Shown piece after piece: positions 1 to 6,568 of a DNA stretch of 9,207 nt. The notes beneath the pieces were generated by a model. It was not told the DNA's origin. It worked only from the letters and a program-made list of their open reading frames with translations, and made no database searches. Where the stretch lies: contig CAMVHY010000037.1 of NCBI GenBank assembly GCA_947167415.1, positions 1-9,207 of the forward strand, given 5' to 3'. The DNA is from an uncultured Clostridia bacterium. GTDB taxonomy: Bacteria > Bacillota > Clostridia > Lachnospirales > CAMVHY01. The position numbers were made by a program, and so were the translations under genes. Numbering within the stretch: position 1 is the first letter of the stretch; each line of letters starts with the position of its first letter.

Positions 1-1
1 C

Positions 2-277
2 CAGTTGAATAATTTATGCGATACAGAAAATTATTATCTTAATATAACAGAGTTTATACAAGAAAATTGTAAATTAGATTGTAGTGTTATTAAACTTGAT
101 TACATTGATATGGAACAATGTAATTTAGATAAATATTTTGGTGAATCGATAACAAGTCAAGGAATTGAGAGTTATCCGTTTTATATAATTACTCCTTTTT
201 GGGATAACGGTTTTGATAATAAATGGTCGAATTTAAATGAAAATGCAAAAAAATTACTCTTCAGATACGCTGTATAA
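2..277 (+). CDS. Unrecognised protein, C-terminal fragment (5' end outside the window)
   Basis: The reading frame is already open at the left edge (codon CAG at 2-4), so the TTG at position 5 is probably an internal Leu codon and this is the last ~91 codons of a longer gene. It ends at TAA 275-277. The fragment is acidic and rich in Asn, Ile and Tyr, with an aromatic stretch 'YPFYIITPFWDNGF' and no membrane segment. I do not recognise a family and see no clear similarity to the two downstream proteins. Its last 41 nt overlap the start of the next gene, and the overlap contains a seven-A tract (247-253). It is therefore either translationally coupled to the next gene or the front half of a frame-shifted longer gene. 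The frame looks coding because it stays open with sensible composition, but the function is unknown. Confidence 0.6.
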   Translation, partial: QLNNLCDTENYYLNITEFIQENCKLDCSVIKLDYIDMEQCNLDKYFGESITSQGIESYPFYIITPFWDNGFDNKWSNLNENAKKLLFRYAV

Positions 278-1715
278 ACAGTTATTTACTATCTGTAACA
301 ATGTCGCAAATCAAAACGACGGAGTGCAAAGCTTGCAAAGTTTGAGTGGTTTATTAAACAGTATTTCTTTTTTAATCAAAAAATATAATGTTGATGATGA
401 TTTAAGTGCTTATACTAATATCTTCGCAATTTACAAATTGGCTCAAAATGCATTTTTTGCAGACGACCTTGATATTTATAATAAAAATAAAGTTTTGGAA
501 TGTTTAGATGCTTTAGCAAGCTTTCAACGGTTAGGTACAAAATTTCAGGATAATATAAAAAAAATTATTGAGATGTTGCACCCTGACAACAACATTGATC
601 AGAATGTTGGTTTCGAATTTTATTTGAAGGTAATAGAAAATTTAGATTCTGACGGCATTATTGCTGAGTTTGATAAAAATTGGTTTAAGGAATGTCAGAT
701 TTGTGCTCAAGTTTTAGAAAATTTGTCTTCTCAACAAATAAATAATTTAGTTGCCTATAAATCAGATGATAAAAACGGAACAAACTTTATTACTGAATTG
801 CTAAAAACTATATGTCATAGTAAGCGTATTTATGACAAATCTTCTGGAGAATTTTTGAGATTTGATAAAACAGCAAGGAATAATTTTTTCGGTGCGCAAC
901 AAATCCAAAAGTCGGTCCCGACTTTAGCGGATGTGGCCGAAAACAATGTGAAAACACTAGATTTAAAAACAGAAGAAAACAATGTTACGAAATATAAATT
1001 TTTTAGCACAGAGAAATTCAAAGGTCTGTCGCCAGAGGCAAAAAATCTTTTTGTTGCTACATTGCTTAATTCTTTTTTGGAAGATTTAGAAAGAAAAGAT
1101 GAGATGTATCAGAATTTGAATAAAAAGAAGTGTTTGCCTCCTGATCAAGTGCTTGCAGCCATGGACGAATGTTATATAAATTTTTCTGAGGTGCTTAAAA
1201 GTTTTCGCGAAATAGATAAAGGTTGTACCAAAGTTGATGTTGATGTTTTGGAGAAATTAATTTTTCAACTTTTTGCACGTGATGAATCTGGATATTTAAA
1301 ACCTTCCTTGACAAAATTAATCGATTTGCCTGGCTTAGATAAATCATTTGTAGATTATGTAAAAAATATTTTGCCGTTTTGTGATATCCATTTGCTTGAT
1401 GGAAATTGTGAATATGCAGATATTGTTAATCAGGCTGTAGCAAATAAAAATAAAAATCAAATTGATTTTATTAGAAAACTTATGAAGCATAAGTACTCTT
1501 GTTTTTTTCATCGTGACGATCATAACTTTATAAAAAAATTGACTTATGGTTCGATTATTACTTTTGGCGAATTTATGAATGTACGAGCGATAAATTGCTT
1601 AAGTAAAGATTATGTAGGGAAGATATTTGAAAATGCGGAGCATAGAAAAATTTTAGAAAAAGTATTAAAAAGTGAAAGTAACGAATTAACAATCAGTTTT
1701 AATAAATTGTTTTGA
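237..1715 (+). CDS. Unrecognised 492-aa soluble protein, upstream member of a tandem paralogous pair
   Basis: This is a long, Lys/Asn/Asp-rich protein of predicted alpha-helical character, with no signal peptide or membrane segment, so it is probably cytoplasmic. I do not recognise a named family. It resembles the next gene in several ordered blocks: 'LSSQQINNL' (residues 163-171) against 'LSNQQINDL', a block near residues 254-284, and 'LIDLPGLDKSFVDYVKNIL' (361-379) against 'IIELPGWGAKTLYYLKQAI'. A module near residues 60-115 (NIFAIYKLAQ ... DIYNKNKVLECL ... IKKIIEML) seems to recur at about 316-379, which suggests an internal duplication or helical repeats. The start is uncertain: ATG 237 directly follows an in-frame TAA (234-236), has no Shine-Dalgarno sequence, and lies within a 41-nt overlap with the preceding frame. 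ATG 243 is an equally weak alternative. The gene ends with TGA at 1713-1715. Confidence 0.8.
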   Translation: MKMQKNYSSDTLYKQLFTICNNVANQNDGVQSLQSLSGLLNSISFLIKKYNVDDDLSAYTNIFAIYKLAQNAFFADDLDIYNKNKVLECLDALASFQRLGTKFQDNIKKIIEMLHPDNNIDQNVGFEFYLKVIENLDSDGIIAEFDKNWFKECQICAQVLENLSSQQINNLVAYKSDDKNGTNFITELLKTICHSKRIYDKSSGEFLRFDKTARNNFFGAQQIQKSVPTLADVAENNVKTLDLKTEENNVTKYKFFSTEKFKGLSPEAKNLFVATLLNSFLEDLERKDEMYQNLNKKKCLPPDQVLAAMDECYINFSEVLKSFREIDKGCTKVDVDVLEKLIFQLFARDESGYLKPSLTKLIDLPGLDKSFVDYVKNILPFCDIHLLDGNCEYADIVNQAVANKNKNQIDFIRKLMKHKYSCFFHRDDHNFIKKLTYGSIITFGEFMNVRAINCLSKDYVGKIFENAEHRKILEKVLKSESNELTISFNKLF

Positions 1716-1755
1716 CACGATATAAAAGCTTGAAGTACTTCCGAATTATGAATTT

Positions 1756-3087
1756 ATGAAATTTGGAAATCCGGAGTCGGCACAAGAGTTACCAGCCTGG
1801 CTTTTAAAAATAAAAGAAAATGATAATTTACAAGACGATAATTTCCCACAGTTCACTTTCAAACCTTTAATAGTTCCCGGTAACAATGTTGATTCTGTTT
1901 TTATAGCGCATGATGTAAACGTACGAATAAATAAATTATTAAAAGAGTTGTTAGATGATGTTAAGAATGACGATAATAACCAAGAAAATGCTGAAAAATT
2001 TATTTACACAAAAAAAATACGTGAGGTTTTTGTCAATATTTATTGTGTAATACGCAAATGTGCACAGCATAATTTGAAAGTTAGAATAGACAAAGAAATT
2101 ATTGATCAGATAGTAAAAAAAACGAAAAAAGAAGATTTTACGTATTTAGCTACATGTTTTAATAATTTTAGTTCGTTTTCGAGTTTTGACCAACTGACTC
2201 AAAATAAATTTGCAGAAGCCGGGGAGAACTGTTTAGATCTTATGGATTTTAATAGTAATGAATTTTTACAAAGACTTGAATCTGATCGTGGTTTTGCAAG
2301 CAAAGTTTTACTATCAAATAGCATTCAAAAACTAAGTGTTCGATCATTAATTGCAAAGAAACATATCTTGCAAACGCGACCGGACTGTATTTTTTATCTA
2401 TCAAATCAACAAATAAATGATTTGGCAGGACAAGAAGGTGGTTTAAAACTTATTAAAGGGTTTATAGTTGACTGTCAAAAATCTCCATCTGAGGCTAAAA
2501 TTTTTGAAAGTGAAGATCAAACCGTACAAATATCCGGACAAAATCGCTCTATCTCCCGCTTTTCACACATTGAAGAAAAGTTAGCAGGTATTAATTTGCT
2601 TTCGATAAAAAAAATATTTGTAGAAGAAACTGTGAAATATTTATTAATCAAATTGGGAAAGTCAATTTCAATTCATATTGGAACTAATCAATTATTTGAT
2701 ACTATATTTGGATTAAGAGATCAACTAGATACAGTACCATATATAACTAAAACTTTTGATTCAATTTATGTATTAATGCAAAATCATGCGGTAACAAATG
2801 ATTTAAATATCGAAATAGATTATTTTGTTCTTGACGAGTTGACTAATAAAATTCCAACAGCTAATCGCCAGATTTATTCGCAGCAATTACAACGAATAAT
2901 TGAATTGCCTGGATGGGGCGCAAAAACACTTTATTATTTAAAGCAAGCTATTAATTTTTTGTCTTTTGGTTATTTTTGTAACAAAAATTCTTTGATGGCA
3001 AAAGTTAGAAATATGCGAGAGCAAAATATTAATCCACAAAATCCTGTTCCGCAAATGGGAAATGATAACTCTCATGTCCAGCAATAA
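1756..3087 (+). CDS. Unrecognised 443-aa soluble protein, downstream paralogue of the preceding gene
   Basis: This helical-looking protein has no signal peptide or transmembrane segment and lies 40 nt downstream of its paralogue on the same strand, probably co-transcribed. Its shared blocks are 'LSNQQINDL' (residues 215-223), a segment at about 268-299, and 'IIELPGWGAKTLYYLKQAI' (381-399). Two internal stretches resemble each other: 'VNIYCVIRKCAQHNLKVRID' (93-112) and a stretch at about 335-360 beginning 'DSIYVLMQNHAV'. This mirrors the duplication seen in the upstream gene. The C-terminal ~35 residues are Asn/Gln/Pro-rich and probably disordered. ATG 1756 is the only plausible start: the frame is closed by TAA at 1723-1725 and no TTG or GTG lies between. 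There is no convincing Shine-Dalgarno sequence. The function is unknown. It is too diverged from the neighbouring gene to be a recent duplicate. Confidence 0.8.
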   Translation: MKFGNPESAQELPAWLLKIKENDNLQDDNFPQFTFKPLIVPGNNVDSVFIAHDVNVRINKLLKELLDDVKNDDNNQENAEKFIYTKKIREVFVNIYCVIRKCAQHNLKVRIDKEIIDQIVKKTKKEDFTYLATCFNNFSSFSSFDQLTQNKFAEAGENCLDLMDFNSNEFLQRLESDRGFASKVLLSNSIQKLSVRSLIAKKHILQTRPDCIFYLSNQQINDLAGQEGGLKLIKGFIVDCQKSPSEAKIFESEDQTVQISGQNRSISRFSHIEEKLAGINLLSIKKIFVEETVKYLLIKLGKSISIHIGTNQLFDTIFGLRDQLDTVPYITKTFDSIYVLMQNHAVTNDLNIEIDYFVLDELTNKIPTANRQIYSQQLQRIIELPGWGAKTLYYLKQAINFLSFGYFCNKNSLMAKVRNMREQNINPQNPVPQMGNDNSHVQQ

Positions 3088-3106
3088 TTTATTTTTGGTT
3101 TGAGAT

Positions 3107-3145
3107 AAAAAAAAGCGCCGTGATTTCTCACGACGTTTTATTTTT
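3107..3145. terminator. Bidirectional rho-independent terminator between convergent genes
   Basis: The core stem CGTGA (3119-3123) pairs with TCACG (3128-3132) around a four-base loop. It extends through one mismatch to further pairs (GCG 3115-3117 with the bases at 3134-3136). On the + strand it is followed by GTTTTATTTTT, and on the - strand by a run of eight T (the A-run at 3107-3114). It can therefore end both the paralogue-pair transcript (stop at 3087) and the ABC operon (stop at 3151). Confidence 0.8.
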
Positions 3146-3150
3146 GCGTT

Positions 3151-4527
3151 TTAGCTTTGATTTTGTCTTTTTTTAATAATTATCAATCCGGCAACAAAAA
3201 TTATCAGGGGAATTATTATTATGCTCGTAACTGAAATTATAATAGCTTGATTGTGCGTAAAAGAAATATATTTCTTATCATAATTTTTTGGCGGCACATA
3301 TAAAGATTTATTTTTATTCGCGCATAAATTATTTAACGCCGAAATCAAAAAATCCAAATTCGAACCGCGAACAAAATTATTAATTTCCGGATCCAAAATA
3401 TATTTTGAACCGACCGCGATTATTTTTGTTTTATCTTTCGAATAACATATTGCGAGATTTAATGGCCCCGACAAATCATTTTTTTCTTTTTCAGGATTTT
3501 TTGAATTTGGGTCAACTTTTGCATAAGAATCTTTTGACGACTCAAGCAAAACTTTTATATTTTCATCCTGATTTATAAAGACATGTTGGCAAAACGGAAT
3601 TAACAACTTATATTTTTTATCCTGCAATTTATCACAAATTTCATTTTGTGTGTAATTTGGAATCAAATAAGTTTTATAATCGCGCAAAAAATTTTCGCCG
3701 CTATTCTCAATCACCAAACTATTTCTAAACTCAAATCCATATTTTTTTGTCAGCGCATTTAAATTATCAAAACTTTGGTTTGTCAAATCCATAAAAATTA
3801 TTGCGCTGTGTTGCGATAAATAATCATCAATCAAATTTTTTTCTTGTTCTGTCCAATCTTTTTCCGGCGTCGTTATAAATAATATTTCACAATCATCTGG
3901 AACTTTTTTTTCGTTTAGCAAATCCAAATCTTTTAACTCATAACCGGCAAATTCTATTTGCTTTTTATAAATATCATTTAAATCTTCTTCGCCGTGTCCG
4001 ATTAATTTATAAATTTTTGGCGAAAAATCATTCGTCACATAATAAATTGCATTTGTAATTTCCGGCTCAATATTTATTCCTTTTAATTTCTGCTGAAAAG
4101 TTGTGTAATCCAAATCATATTCAAAAAAATCTTCGGGCTTTATTATTTTAAATTTATTTTTTGCCTCAACAATAATACTGCCGTCAGGAATTTCTCCGCC
4201 ATTCTCAAATTTTTTTTTAAAAACCGAAACTTTTTCCTGTGATTTATATTCGAGATTAATATTTTTTGACTTATATTTTTCCAGCAATTTATTAACCATA
4301 AAATTATTTTCTTCAGGCGCAGACAAAACATAAATATTAATTTTCTCTTTTAAATCATTTATTATTTTCAAACTTTGCTCCGACAAACTATAAAATTTTT
4401 CTTTTGTCAAATCATATTTAAAATCATAATTCTCAATAATTAAATTTGCCAAAACCAAAACCGCAACAAAAAAAAACATAAAAAAAACGGAATAGAAACC
4501 GCGTTTAATTTTAAATCCTTTGTTCAA
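3151..4527 (-). CDS. GldG-type ABC transporter auxiliary protein (ABC_transp_aux family)
   Basis: This membrane-anchored, mostly extracytoplasmic subunit belongs to the 'uncharacterised ABC transport system involved in gliding motility, auxiliary component' family (GldG-like). Near the N-terminus is a TM helix (about residues 11-31), followed by the family hallmark 'YDLTKEKFYSLSEQSLKII' (38-56) and a beta-like 'INIYVLSAP'. A large soluble domain follows, then a C-terminal TM helix (about 428-451) with a positive 'KKRQ' tail. That topology is typical, and 458 residues is normal for the family. Its position as third gene behind an ATPase and a permease supports the call. An upstream in-frame TTG (4540-4542) would give five more residues, but GGAGG at 4536-4540 sits 8 nt before the TTG at 4525-4527, so I take the latter as the start. 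The substrate is unknown, and gliding itself is not implied outside Bacteroidota. Confidence 0.88.
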   Translation of the reverse strand: MNKGFKIKRGFYSVFFMFFFVAVLVLANLIIENYDFKYDLTKEKFYSLSEQSLKIINDLKEKINIYVLSAPEENNFMVNKLLEKYKSKNINLEYKSQEKVSVFKKKFENGGEIPDGSIIVEAKNKFKIIKPEDFFEYDLDYTTFQQKLKGINIEPEITNAIYYVTNDFSPKIYKLIGHGEEDLNDIYKKQIEFAGYELKDLDLLNEKKVPDDCEILFITTPEKDWTEQEKNLIDDYLSQHSAIIFMDLTNQSFDNLNALTKKYGFEFRNSLVIENSGENFLRDYKTYLIPNYTQNEICDKLQDKKYKLLIPFCQHVFINQDENIKVLLESSKDSYAKVDPNSKNPEKEKNDLSGPLNLAICYSKDKTKIIAVGSKYILDPEINNFVRGSNLDFLISALNNLCANKNKSLYVPPKNYDKKYISFTHNQAIIISVTSIIIIPLIIFVAGLIIIKKRQNQS

Positions 4528-4535
4528 AATTTTTT

Positions 4536-4540
4536 CCTCC
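4536..4540 (-). promoter_or_regulatory. Shine-Dalgarno GGAGG that sets a TTG start for the GldG-like gene
   Basis: GGAGG on the - strand, 8 nt before TTG 4525-4527. It lies directly against the upstream TTG at 4540-4542, overlapping it by one base, so it cannot serve that start. It favours the downstream TTG. Confidence 0.7.
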
Positions 4541-4550
4541 AACCAAAATT

Positions 4551-5423
4551 TTAATTTCTTTTATTTTCAATCATATTTATATTTATTCCCAGACAAAAAA
4601 TAATAAACGACAGATAATAAAAAATATCGGCCAAACTTAAAATTCCATTACTAAAATTATTAAATCGCGATAGCAACGAAAACCAAATCAAAATTTTATA
4701 AATACCCGAATCAAAAATATCCGGCATAAAAAAATAAAGACTCACTAAAATTCCAATTAAAACCAAAAAAAATATTCCTGCAAACAAAAAATTTTCTATT
4801 CGCCTATATAAAATCCAACATAAACACAAAATTAAAAACCCAACAAAAAGCGCGCATGAAAATTTATCTTTTGGCAATTTTTCAGCCAGCCCCTCCAAAA
4901 TATAAAATAAAAATAAAGTTCCAAACGTTACAATCGAAACAACAATTGGATTTTCAAACAAACTTGAAATAAACAATCCAACTGCAATAAAACATCCGCC
5001 TAATAAAAAATATCCCAAGTAGCTACTTAAAATTCTTCCGAAAGCAAAATCATTAATATTCTCTACAAAAAACAATAAAATTCCAGGAAAAATAAAAGTT
5101 ATTAACAAACCGATCAAAAGTAAACTTAAGCTTGCAAAATATTTTCCTAAAGCTATTTTTGAAATCGAAACAGGTGCTGTAAATAATAATTGGTCTGTCT
5201 TATTTCGTTTTTCCTGTGAAAATAAATTCATTGTTAACAATGGAATTATTATTAAAAATAACATCGAGATATTTGACAAAACATATTGATAATCCAATAA
5301 ACCAGAAAAAATATTTATCACACTAAAAAATAATCCCGTCACAAAAATAAAAAACGACAAAAATATATAGCCTGTCATATTTCTAAAATAACTTAAAAAT
5401 TCTTTTTTAAAGATCGCTCTCAT
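4551..5423 (-). CDS. ABC-2 type transporter permease (GldF-like)
   Basis: This is the membrane-spanning subunit of the ABC exporter encoded by this operon. The N-terminus 'MRAIFKKEFLSYFRNMTGYIF' has the amphipathic 'KKEF..YF..P/TGYI' entry helix typical of ABC-2 permeases. It is followed by hydrophobic helices at about residues 18-40, 47-67, 95-120, 132-155, 158-178, 188-206, 212-233 and 265-282. The motif 'FSQEKRNKTDQLLFTAPVS' (68-86) matches the conserved cytoplasmic 'EEKR.GT.ELLLTLPV' element of the family, which contacts the ATPase. ATG 5421-5423 overlaps the end of the ATPase gene by 17 nt, with GGAGG at 5436-5440, 12 nt upstream and inside the ATPase coding sequence, so translational coupling is likely. 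The length of 290 residues is slightly above the usual ~240-280. The substrate cannot be deduced. Confidence 0.9.
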   Translation of the reverse strand: MRAIFKKEFLSYFRNMTGYIFLSFFIFVTGLFFSVINIFSGLLDYQYVLSNISMLFLIIIPLLTMNLFSQEKRNKTDQLLFTAPVSISKIALGKYFASLSLLLIGLLITFIFPGILLFFVENINDFAFGRILSSYLGYFLLGGCFIAVGLFISSLFENPIVVSIVTFGTLFLFYILEGLAEKLPKDKFSCALFVGFLILCLCWILYRRIENFLFAGIFFLVLIGILVSLYFFMPDIFDSGIYKILIWFSLLSRFNNFSNGILSLADIFYYLSFIIFCLGININMIENKRN

Positions 5424-6414
5424 TATTTTTTTCTTCCTCCAAATCTAAATTTTCATTTTGAAGATTTTTATTCTCTGAAATTTCATTTTCGTCCGTGATT
5501 TTTAAAAATATTTCTTCCAATGAAACGCCAAATGGTTTTGACATCAACAAAATAAAATTATTTTCTTTCGCAAACATAAATATTTGTTCTCGCAAATCAA
5601 TTTTTTGTTCCGGATTTTTATTTTTAAAAACTAAATCCATACAACCATCTTCAACATTTTTTTTATAATCAACACACTCTAAAAAATCATTTTCATAAAG
5701 CGCTGCCAAAATTTCTTCACGATTTCCTTTTAAACGCGCAATAATTTTTTTTCCATGCGTTAAATTTTCTGCCAACTGATTAGGCGTATTATCTGCAACA
5801 ATTTTTCCTTTGTTGATAATAATTAATCTGTCAGCAATTTCATTTATTTCAGACAAAATATGCGAGCTAATTAAAATCGTATGATTTTGCTTCAAAGATT
5901 TTATTAAGTCACGCATTTTTATTCTTTGTTTTGGATCGAGTCCAGAATTTGGTTCGTCCAAAATTAAAATTTCTGGATTTCCAATTAAAGCTTGTGCTAA
6001 TCCAACACGTTGCTTACAACCTTTTGAAATATTTTTTATCAGCTTATTTTTTATCTCTGATAAATCAAGTTTTTCGATTATATCCTTCAAACTTTTTTTA
6101 TCGGCTTTTTTTAATTCGCAAACAAAATTTAAATATTCTTGCACGGTCATATCAAAATAAAGCGGTGGATTCTCAGGTAAATAACCTATAATTTTTTTTT
6201 CGCTTGGTTTTTGACAACAAATATCTTTGCCATTAATTATTATTTTTCCTGACGATTGCGAAATATAATTTGTAATCATATTTAATGTCGTTGTTTTTCC
6301 CGCTCCGTTTTCTCCTAAAAATCCTACGATTTCATTTTTGTTTACGACAAAATTTAAATTTTCAACCGCTTTTGTTTTGCCGTAACACTTTGTTAATTCT
6401 TGTACTTGAATCAA
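5407..6414 (-). CDS. ABC transporter ATP-binding protein (GldA/CcmA-like subfamily)
   Basis: This is the cytoplasmic ATPase that drives the permease/GldG-like pair downstream. With the start at TTG 6412-6414 the protein has 335 residues. The Walker A is GENGAGKTT (34-42). 'IGYLPENPPLY' (76-86) occupies the Q-loop position, with Glu in place of Gln, as is common in this subfamily. The signature is degenerate, 'ISKGCKQRVGLAQAL' instead of LSGGQ, also typical of GldA-like proteins. The Walker B is ILILDEPNSGLD (149-160) and the H-loop His is H185. A regulatory C-terminal domain (about 220-305) follows, and then an acidic Asn/Glu-rich tail. The frame could begin at TTG 6459 or ATG 6423, but GGAG at 6424-6427 is 9 nt from TTG 6414 and directly abuts the ATG. 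The TTG start yields 'MIQVQELTKCYGKTKAV', the usual N-terminus of such ATPases. It is the first gene of its operon. Confidence 0.92.
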   Translation of the reverse strand: MIQVQELTKCYGKTKAVENLNFVVNKNEIVGFLGENGAGKTTTLNMITNYISQSSGKIIINGKDICCQKPSEKKIIGYLPENPPLYFDMTVQEYLNFVCELKKADKKSLKDIIEKLDLSEIKNKLIKNISKGCKQRVGLAQALIGNPEILILDEPNSGLDPKQRIKMRDLIKSLKQNHTILISSHILSEINEIADRLIIINKGKIVADNTPNQLAENLTHGKKIIARLKGNREEILAALYENDFLECVDYKKNVEDGCMDLVFKNKNPEQKIDLREQIFMFAKENNFILLMSKPFGVSLEEIFLKITDENEISENKNLQNENLDLEEEKNNESDL

Positions 6415-6423
6415 ATTTTTCAT

Positions 6424-6427
6424 CTCC
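6424..6427 (-). promoter_or_regulatory. Shine-Dalgarno GGAG that decides the start of the ATPase gene
   Basis: GGAG on the - strand has zero spacing to ATG 6421-6423, which is unusable, but 9-nt spacing to TTG 6412-6414. The resulting N-terminus also fits the family best. Confidence 0.6.
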
Positions 6428-6464
6428 AAATTTAAATTTATTTGTACAAATGCCTGCAAACGAA

Positions 6465-6473
6465 ATTATAACA
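6465..6473 (-). promoter_or_regulatory. Extended -10 promoter for the ABC operon
   Basis: Read on the - strand, this is TGTTATAAT: a perfect TATAAT preceded by the TGn extension. The -35 position (around 6488-6493, AAAGCA) is poor, as is usual for extended -10 promoters. Transcription would start near 6458, leaving a leader of about 40 nt before TTG 6414. This start point argues against the farthest upstream TTG at 6459 as the initiation codon. Confidence 0.55.
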
Positions 6474-6524
6474 TTAAAAAACACGTTTGCTTTTTGGTAA
6501 ATTAATTTTGCCCAGCGAGTAAAA

Positions 6525-6530
6525 TATAAT
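6525..6530 (+). promoter_or_regulatory. Probable -10 element of the VanW-family gene
   Basis: A perfect TATAAT lies 38 nt before ATG 6569. The -35 position at 17-nt spacing (6502-6507, TTAATT) is a poor match, so activity is uncertain. It is divergent from the ABC operon promoter about 52 bp away. Confidence 0.45.
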
Positions 6531-6568
6531 TTGTAGAAAAAAATTTTATTTAGGAGATTAAATTTCAT

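Noticed and set aside
5..7. TTG at position 5 as a start codon for the first ORF
   Set aside because: The frame is open to the window edge and no Shine-Dalgarno sequence can be seen, so it is treated as an internal codon of a truncated gene.
247..253. A AAA AAA as a -1 programmed ribosomal frameshift site joining the first two frames
   Set aside because: A -1 shift from the upstream frame leads to the third frame, not to the 492-aa ORF. A +1 shift or loss of one A would be needed.
1712..1726. TTGACA followed by TATAAA as a promoter for the second paralogue
   Set aside because: The spacing between the two hexamers is only 3 nt, so they cannot be the -35 and -10 of one promoter.
3151..6414. 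Gliding motility as the role of the GldA/F/G-like operon
   Set aside because: These families are found in many non-gliding bacteria, and no other gliding gene is in the window.
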